This document shows positions 57,505 to 64,000 of a DNA stretch of 64,000 nucleotides, piece by piece. Origin of the DNA: Eutreptiella sp. 'Long Island Sound 2002'. Lineage: Eukaryota; Euglenozoa; Euglenophyceae; Eutreptiales; Eutreptiaceae. The notes beneath the pieces are model-generated. The model was not told the DNA's origin. It worked only from the letters and a program-made list of their open reading frames with translations, and ran no database searches. Position 1 is the first letter of the stretch. Every line of letters starts with the position of its first letter. The stretch spans positions 129,456,556 to 129,520,555 of the forward strand of contig OZ038382.1 in the NCBI GenBank assembly GCA_964036045.1, written 5' to 3'. Position numbers and translations under genes: made by a program.

Positions 57505-58430
57505 CTAACCCACGATGCGCGCCTCCCATGCGGTCATGGAGCCGCGCCCGATGATCGGCGGTCGGAAGGGGGCGTCTTGTAGGTGCCTCGAGAACCCCCC
57601 CGGCAGGTCCTGGTACGGGTGGGGGCTCTCTTGGGGCGGGCACTCCAGAGTGCCATTCACGACACGGAGGGAGGCTACGAAGTCCTTGTCAGGGCGCGGG
57701 GGAGGGGGAGGGTGGTCGCCCTCCGCCGCAGTGAGCCGCCGGTGCGCCCAGGCCGCTGCGCTCTGGGGCCCGCGGAGGAGTTGCTCCAGCCGGTGGTTGC
57801 GAAGCTCCCATGCGAAGTCCCCCAGCCGGAGCATGTGGTGGAGGAAATCGTCCACCGAGGTCCCTCCTGGCGGGTCGTATCGGGTTATGGCGCGGAGCTG
57901 CGCCTCCGCGTCCTCGGGCACCAGTCCGAAGCAGAACACCTCCGTCCATGTGGCGCCTGCGCAGCGCCACGAGGCCACCCACAGGGCTTTGTCCCCAGGT
58001 GGGAGGTGGCGGGCCGCCTCGTCTACCGCCTGGCGGTAGTGGGGCCAGAGGAGCCGTGAGTGGGCGCATCCCACGTGCATGTGCAGCAGGGTCTCCTCCG
58101 GGCCGCCGCATAAAAGGCACGGTTGTGGGACGATGGCGACGCCGGAGAGCCGCTCCTTCCGGACGCGGAGCCTGCGCTGCACCGGTGTGTGGCCGTCTCG
58201 GGCCCGCAGCGCCCGGCAGTTGGTGGCCGCCGCGGTGAGGTCCCGGGCGTGGACATAGGCCGTGGCGTGGGCCGCGCCCAAAGGTGTGTGTCCCCGGTGC
58301 GTCAGCGCATGGTCCGTCTGCGCCTCTTGCGCGACCTCGCCGAGCACCCGCATCGTGGGCGGCCGTAGATCGAGATGGCCGTCACGGCCGGCGACAATGA
58401 GTTGGGCGTGGCCAGGGTCCGGGGGCGTGT
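57505..58430 (-). pseudogene. zf-RVT-type zinc finger and C-terminal region of the LINE
   Basis: The frame 57,505-58,353 (283 codons) contains QPCLLCGGPEETLLHMHVGC near 58,110: C..C, then H and C at the spacing of the zinc-binding domain found after the reverse transcriptase and RNase H in plant and algal LINEs. Upstream is a helical segment with HATAYVHARDLTAAA; downstream are FLHHMLRLGDFAWELRN and PGGFSRHLQDAPF. It ends at TAG 57,505, but the same frame stays open beyond, so that stop is likely a mutation. Confidence 0.8.
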
Positions 58431-58997
58431 TCTGCAGGACGGTGTCCTGGGACGCCGCCCAGTCCGCATTGTGCAGTAGGGCGTCACTGTGGTGCGAGGT
58501 GGCTCAGACATACCAGAACGGGTGCCCGGCATGTTGCCCTCGCGCGTACAGGCTGTCCTGGAGCCACCTCAGGGGCATCTGGTTGACCACCTCCGCTGCG
58601 CCCGCGGGGACCTCCGTGGTCCGCTCGCGATCTGCGTGCCGCAGGAGGTGGAGGATGACTTCGGCGTCCACCGTGTGGACCCATGGTCGGTGGGCACCGT
58701 ATTGTAGGGGGAGGGAGGCGGCCACCCCCCCCCCTGTCGGGCACCGTGCCCGAGATTACCACCGCCGGCGTGCGGGTGAGGTCGGCGGCGAGAGCGACGC
58801 TGGTGGCGTGTCTGCAGGGTCCGCCCCCGGACGCGTCAGAGGAGGTGTGTCCCCAGGCCTCCGGGATCCAGTAGTATCCGGTGGGGCTGAGCCACCCTGC
58901 GTTGAGGTCGGCGGAGTGCCATCGGACGTCAGGGTGGCTGGGGGTCAGTTGGTCCACGCTCAGCGCCCTGGTGTCGCCTGGGCTGATCGCCGGGTGG
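58431..58997 (-). pseudogene. LINE RNase H domain, frameshifted
   Basis: On the minus strand: YYWIPEAWGHTSSDASGGG near 58,850 carries the first catalytic Asp. After an indel in the G/C run at about 58,710-58,738 come TVDAEVILHLLRHA and, past a TGA near 58,504, ATSHHSDALLHNADWAAS with the final Asp in the usual H...N.AD context. RNase H of this type lies between RT and the zinc finger in I/L1-like elements and removes the RNA strand. Frame and sense continue into 62,182-62,850 once the nested copy C is removed. Confidence 0.75.
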
Positions 58998-59009
58998 TCG
59001 TGCAGCCGG
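58998..59009. repeat. target-site duplication TCGTGCAGCCGG, left copy
   Basis: Perfect 12-bp match to 62,170-62,181, flanking composite copy C. Confidence 0.88.
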
Positions 59010-62000
59010 GGGTAGGTAGGTAGGTGCACTCGGTTGTGGAGAGGCACCCCTTGGTTCCCCCTGGCGTCGCCCCTGAGACGAACAGGAAGAGGCTCCGCGC
59101 GTGGAGAGGGGAGGCGGCTTACATCCCGCTAGACCTGTCTGTTGGCCCCCAACTAAGCGGCCCCTGGCATCACCGGGACAGCTGATCGCCGCCTGCGTGA
59201 CATGCTTGTCTCGCCGGGAGGGTGTGCCCCCGTGCTTGCGCACGTCCCCTCCTTTGGGCGGAACCCTAGAGGTTCACCGGACTTCCTGGCGTATCCCGTT
59301 CCCAAGGCATGCATGCATGTTCTTGGTACTTGGGTTCCGAGGCGCTTGGGTGTCGCACGCTCCGCCTCGAGTCCCAAAGCAGCGCTGGCCTTAGGATGCA
59401 GCCTTACCCCCGGTCTCCGGATCTCGTTTGGCCGGGTCACCTGCATGGCTCGAGCTGCCTCAGTGCCCGGGCTGTGGGCACTGGGTTTCCTACTTTTGGC
59501 TTGCGTTTGTGGTTGGGTCCGGGTTGCGGTTGGTCCTGGGTTTTGTTAACCCCTGCCAGTCGTGGCTGGGGTCTTGGGTGGGTGTGTTTGGGCTCGGTTT
59601 GTGGTGTTGTCCCTCTTTTGCCGGCTGTTTGTGGTGTTCCTGGTTGGGCTTTGGTGTCGGCCTGCTTTCGGGACGTGTGTGGTTTCGTGCGCGTTTCCCT
59701 TGCCCCCCACCCTTTCCGGTTCTGGTGTGCGGTGTGGGCGTGCGTGCTGGGCCCAGATCTCGGCTGTGCCCCGCCCTTCCTGGCTGGGTTGTCGGTGTGT
59801 TTTTTTTGCGCCTTTTTTTTTTCCGGTTGCTGGTCGTCCCTGTCCCGGGCCTTGTGGTCTCTCCCCCCTTTTCTTTTCTTTCGGGCCGGGCTTCCGGGCT
59901 TTTTTTTTTTTCCGTGGTGTGTGTCTGCTTGTTTCGGTGCCCCTTTTCCCGATGGGCCGCCGTTCCTGGCTTGGTGTTCCCGGTTTCTGGCTGGGTTGTC
60001 CCCCTCTGCCTCTTTGGGGGTCCTGTCTTCGGTGCCCTCTCGGTGGGGGGTTTGGCCATCTGCTGCGTTGTTCGCGGGCGGTTTGGTGGCTGTTGGCTTT
60101 TTTCGCGCGCCCCCCCCCTCCCCCCCCCTTTTGGTTTTTTCTTTTGGGCGGGGGGATGGGCGGCCTGGCTGTTCCTCCCTTTGCCTTTCCTCGGCTGGCG
60201 CTTGCTCTGTGGCTGGTGTGTGGTGTGGTTGGTCCGTCGCCACTCCTGGCGGAGGTTCCTGTGTGCTACTCCCCGCCACTCCTGGCTGGGTTTCGCTGCC
60301 GGTGGTGGTGGGCGGTCCCCGCCACTCCTGGCTGGGGTCCGCTGGCGGCGGTGGTGTGTGGTGTGTGGTGTGTGGTGTGTGGTGTGTGGCGGTGGTGTGT
60401 TGGTGGGGTTGTGGCTGGTGTGTGGTGTGGTTGGTCCCTCGCCACTCCTGGCGGAGGTTCCTGTGTGCTACTCCCCGCCACTCCTGGCTGGGTTTCGCTG
60501 CCGGTGGTGGTGCGCGGTCCCCGCCACTCCTGGCTGGGGTCCGTTGGCGGCGTTGCTGTGTGCTGTGTGGTGTGTGGCGGTGGTGTGTTGGTGGGGTTGT
60601 GGCTGGTGTGTGGTGTGGTTGGTCCCTCGCCACTCCTGGCGGAGGTTCCTGTGTGCTACTCCCCGCCACTCCTGGCTGGGTTTCGCTGCCGGTGGTGGTG
60701 GGCGGTCCCCGCCACTCCTGGCTGGGGTCCGCTGGCGGCGGTGGTGTGTGGTGTGTGGTGTGTGGTGTGTGGCGGTGGTGTGTTGGTGGGGTTGTGGCTG
60801 GTGTGTGGTGTGGTTGGTCCCTCGCCACTCCTGGCGGAGGTTCCTGTGTGCTACTCCCCGCCACTCCTGGCTGGGTTTCGCTGCCGGTGGTGGTGGGCGG
60901 TCCCCGCCACTCCTGGCTGGGGTCCGCTGGCGGCGGTGGTGTGTGGTGTGTGGTGTGTGGTGTGTGGCGGTGGTGTGTTGTTGGGGTTGTGGTTGGTGTG
61001 TGGTGTGGTTGGTCCCTCGCCACTCCTGGCGGAGGTCCCTGTGTGCTACTCCCCGCCACTCCTGGCTGGGTTTCGCTGCCGGTGGTGGTGGGAGGTCCCC
61101 GCCACTCGTGGCTGGGGTCCGTTGGCGGCGGTGGTGTGTGGTGTGTTGTGTTCGGTGTGTGGTGTGTTGGTGGGGTCCCTCGCCACTCCTGGCGGAGGTT
61201 CCTGTGTGCTACTCCCCGCCACTCCTGGCTGGGTTTCGCTGCTGCTGGTTGTGGGCGGTCCCCGCCACTCCTGGCTGGGGTCCGCTGGCGGCGGTGGTGT
61301 GTGGTGTGTGGTGTGTGGCGGTGGTGTGTTAGTGGGGTTGTTGCTGGGCGCGCACTCGTCCATCCGGACGGCGGCTGGTGTGCGTGTGTGTTCGTGTGCG
61401 TGCTTTGCTTGGCCGGGTCGGGCGGGCCGGCCTCCCGGGCGCGTTCTGGTGCGCCTCACCTTCTCCTTTGGCCGCTTTGTCTTTCTGCTTTGCTTGGCCC
61501 CCTCCGGGCTGGGGTTGCCCCCCTCTCTTTCGCTGCTGTTGCCGTTCCTCGTTGGTTGTTTTTCTCGGCCTCCCGCTGCCTGGCTCTCCGTGCGCTCGCG
61601 CCTCGTTTGTGTCTCCCGCTTGGCTGTTGGCTGCCCTTTGGTGTTTGCTCCCCCGCCCCCCTCCTCTTTTGTGTCTCGCGGTATTCGTCGCTCCTGCTTG
61701 GTGCCTTGGTGTTTTCCTCTGTGCGCCCCCGTTGTCTCCGGCTTTCTCTGGTTTGCGGCCCCGGGTGCCCCGGGCCTCGGCGCTTGCGTTGTTTACTTTG
61801 TTGGCCTTCCGCTTCTCGGCTCTCCGTGCGCTTGTCCCTCTTTTGTGCTTTCCGCCTGGCTGTTAGCTGCTCCCGCGTGGTTGGTTCCCCCCCCCCACTC
61901 TCCGTGTCTCGCGGTTTTCGTTCCTGCCGCTCGGTGCTGTGTGCCCTGTTGTGCTGTGCGTCCCTGGGTGCGGTGCTGCGCCGCGCTGCTGCGCGTTGTG

Positions 62001-62169
62001 TCGCCTGGTGTTGTGCTGTCGTGTGCTGTGTTGCGCTCGTTGGTCTGGATGTGGCCCATCAAACTGAACGTTCGCTCGACATGGCAAGCAGAGCGTGGTC
62101 GTCGGACAAAGAAAACAGCAATGCTACTCAACACAGGAAAATCGTCTTTTTTGGCATGCCACCATCGTT
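59010..62169 (-). mobile_element. composite VNTR retroelement, copy C (3,160 bp), nested in the LINE
   Basis: Bounded by a perfect 12-bp duplication. On the minus strand the order is: 5' region of about 830 bp (62,169-61,341, GC- and CA-rich, no domain), the 190-bp core-bearing satellite (61,340-60,225), a Lys/Pro-rich low-complexity stretch (60,220-59,580), a core variant near 59,565, the module (59,490-59,025) and (CCTA)3 at 59,013-59,024. Removing it joins ...STIT-stop-AEIRLH to DHPAISPGDTRALS in one frame. No RT or endonuclease is encoded. The 1,024-codon plus-strand frame across it is a composition artefact. Confidence 0.9.
60225..61340 (-). repeat. 190-bp core-bearing satellite inside copy C (VNTR type 1)
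   Basis: Five to six units; GGTCCCTCGCCACTCC recurs at about 60,433, 60,621, 60,817 and 61,011 (period 188-196 bp). Unit length varies mostly through the number of TGTGGTG steps. Near identity to the arrays at 1-1,716 and 41,963-43,345 indicates recent spread. Confidence 0.92.
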
Positions 62170-62181
62170 TCGTGCAGCCGG
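62170..62181. repeat. target-site duplication TCGTGCAGCCGG, right copy
   Basis: Right copy of the 12-bp duplication that defines copy C; see 58,998-59,009. Confidence 0.88.
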
Positions 62182-62850
62182 ATCTCCGCTCAGGTGATCG
62201 TGCTTGCGCAGGACCGTACTGCCGTCACATGTACCTTGAGCCACGCCGGGCCCCCGCGCTGGTGCACCACCAGGTGTCCCGTGTCCTCCGGCTGGTCCTC
62301 CAACGCGTGTACTGCCATGTGTGGGTCGTGCGGCACCCCCGTAGCCACCAGCAGGGCGGTGCCACGGGGGAGCCCACGGGGTTCGGGCTGGCCTGCCCCC
62401 ACCTGCACTATTACCCACTCAGCCCGGAGCTGCGCTTGCCCCGTCGCTTGGGTGCATTGGTCGTCCGTGGTCACCAACCACAACGGCGTCAGTGCGTGGG
62501 GCCGGGGGCGCAGGGGCTCTGGCCATGCCACGTCGACGTTAGGCTCTTGGTGCTCGCTTTCCGCGAGTACGTCGCGGAGGATGTACATGAGGGCTGCTGG
62601 CGGGTGGTACGCCGCCCCCCGCGTGGGGGGGGATAGGCCGTCCCGGCGGCGGTAGCCCCCGACGTGGAGGTGCAGGCCGTCCGGTGTCACCAGTGGACCG
62701 ATGTGGGCGTCCTGCTTAGCCCTCGTGGGGTGGACGAGTCTCAGGCGGGTGTTCCGTGTGCCGGTGGTGTGGAAGAGGTGGGCCAGGGCGTCGCGCCACC
62801 CGGGGTGGTTGGTGGGCTCCTGCTCACAGCGGCACAAGTCCCCAATCAAC
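62182..62850 (-). pseudogene. LINE protein segment between reverse transcriptase and RNase H
   Basis: The minus-strand frame reads WRDALAHLFHTTGTRNTR, YHPPAALMYILRDVLAES and TALLVATGVPHDPHM, then stops with TGA just before the nested copy C. The same frame resumes beyond copy C in AEIRLH-DHPAIS and the RNase H. The TGA is one C-to-T change from CGA. This is the 5' limit of the truncated LINE: sequence further upstream is satellite. Confidence 0.65.
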
Positions 62851-64000
62851 CCCGCGGCACGCAGCCCCCACAGGGCATGCAAGCCAAGGGGACAGTGCTG
62901 GGCCCCCACACCCACACACCTGCGCCCACAGCACGTGGGTGGCGGACCCCAACAGCCCGCCCCGTGGGCGGGCAGCCGGGGGAGGGACAGCGCCTGACCT
63001 CAGACGCCCCACACAATGGTGGAAGGCACCCCCCCCGGGGACGCCCTTCCGCCACCCCCAAAGCGACCAACGCCGGCCCGCAAGGGCGCACGCCGTGGGG
63101 ACGGTGCTGGGTACACACGCCCGCACTGACCGCACCCGGGACACACGGGTCGCGGAACCCTGGCTGCCCGCTCCAGAGGATGGGCGGCCGGGGGAGGGAC
63201 AGCGCCTGACACCACACGCCCCTCGCAACGGTGGCAGGCCACCCCCCTGGGGACGGCCCCCCAGCCGGCCCCGCGGCAGGCAGCCCCCACAGGGCATGCA
63301 AGCTAAGGGGACAGTGTTGGGCCCCCACACCCACACACCCGCGCCCACGGCACGGGGGTGGCGGACCCCAATAGCCCGCCCAGTGGGCGGGCAGTCGGGG
63401 GAGGGACAGCGCCTGACCTCAGACGCCCCTCACAATGGTGGAAGGCACCCCCCCCGGGGACGCCCTTCCGCCCCCTCCACAGCGAGCAACGCCGGCCCGC
63501 AAGGGCGCACGCTGTGGGGCCGGTGCTGGGTCCCCACGCCCGCACCGACCGCAGCCGGGACACACTGGTCGCAAAAGCCTGGCTGCCCGCTCCAGAGGAA
63601 GGGCGGCCGGGGGAGGGACAGCGCCTGACACCAAACGCCCCTCACAACGGTTGCAGGCCACCCCCCCCGGGGAGGGCCCCCCACCACCCCCGCGGCACGC
63701 AGCCCCCACAGGGCATGCAGGCCAAGGGGACAGTGTTGGGCCCCCACACCCACACACCCGCGCCCAAAGCACGTGGGTGGCGGACCCAAACAGCCCGCCC
63801 AGTGGGCGGGCAGTCGGGGGAGGGACAGCGCCTGACCTCAGACGCCCCTCACAATGGTGGAAGGCACCCCCCCCGGGGACGCCCTTCCGCCACTCCCACA
63901 GCGAGCAACGCCGGCCTGCAAGGGCGCACGCTGTGGGACCGTTGCTAGGTCTCCAGGCCCGCACCGACCGCACCCGGGACACACGGGTCGCAGAACCCCG
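62851..64000. repeat. 420-bp satellite, block 2, running off the window
   Basis: Same unit, orientation and register as 49,425-50,643. GGACAGTG(T/C)TGGGCCCCCACAC occurs at about 62,890, 63,311 and 63,730 (period 420 bp). It continues to the window edge. Together the two blocks form the VNTR of composite E, split by the LINE. Confidence 0.9.

Larger units (their letters stand above)
50644..62850 (-). mobile_element. 5'-truncated LINE inserted in the 420-bp satellite
   Basis: The insertion interrupts the 420-bp array. CCCGCGGCAGGCAGCCCCTA (50,620 on) left of it matches CCCGCGGCACGCAGCCCCCA (62,851 on) right of it, 22 of 24 bases over the full stretch, a probable long target-site duplication. 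On the minus strand the 3' end is a heptamer tail, (CCTCAAA)n, at 50,641-50,667. Coding order from the 5' end: RT-RNase H linker, RNase H, zinc finger, then a long extra region. RT and endonuclease are missing, as expected for 5' truncation. Net length without nested copy C is about 9.0 kb. Stops and indels break the frame. Confidence 0.7.

Noticed and set aside
59562-62636. 1,024- and 962-codon plus-strand ORFs
   Set aside because: They run across a satellite, a retroelement junction and a target-site duplication, and are antisense to the LINE. Open only because of composition.

Overview
The window looks like nuclear DNA of a repeat-rich eukaryote, most likely an alga or other protist. It holds short GT-AG spliceosomal introns of about 70-100 bp, a chromodomain-bearing Ty3/gypsy LTR retrotransposon, two non-LTR (LINE-type) retrotransposons and many tandem satellites. 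There are no bacterial-style operons, rRNA or recognisable tRNA genes. I cannot name the species. Very GC-rich blocks (satellites and LINEs) alternate with AT-richer blocks (introns, 186-bp satellites, unannotated DNA). Nearly all coding sequence belongs to retroelements. The one non-transposon gene I can follow is broken. Several frameshifts fall in homopolymer runs, so some breaks may be assembly errors rather than real decay.

Layout. 1-7,580: two satellites sharing one 19-bp core, with low-complexity DNA between. 7,625-16,480: a (CCTA)n-ended module lying against a minus-strand LINE (endonuclease plus reverse transcriptase) whose RT is interrupted by a block of tandem repeats. 16,480-35,200: a host gene on the minus strand whose exon is split by a 13.1-kb Ty3/gypsy element with 2.3-kb LTRs, PBS, PPT and target-site duplication. 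Three introns that can be delimited in this gene carry a near-perfect GC-rich palindrome, and eight copies occur across the locus. 35,200-41,800: a satellite whose two monomer types alternate strictly, plus other tandem repeats and an unidentified coding remnant. 41,949-43,992: a complete insertion (satellite, module, (CCTA)4) bounded by a 9-bp duplication. 44,000-47,637: more satellites and DNA in which I see no gene. 47,638-64,000: nested elements. A third (CCTA)-tailed composite carries a 420-bp satellite. A 5'-truncated LINE carrying RNase H and a zinc finger is inserted in that satellite, and another 3.16-kb composite is inserted in the LINE.

The most notable result is a family of non-autonomous retroelements built like human SVA elements: a 5' region, then a tandem-repeat (VNTR) array, then a conserved 3' module of about 0.4-0.5 kb, then a (CCTA)n tail. 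Two copies are delimited by perfect target-site duplications of 9 and 12 bp. Removing one of them restores the reading frame of the LINE it interrupts. The same 3' module is joined to two different satellites that share only the core. The second notable result is the set of palindromes concentrated in introns of the broken host gene.
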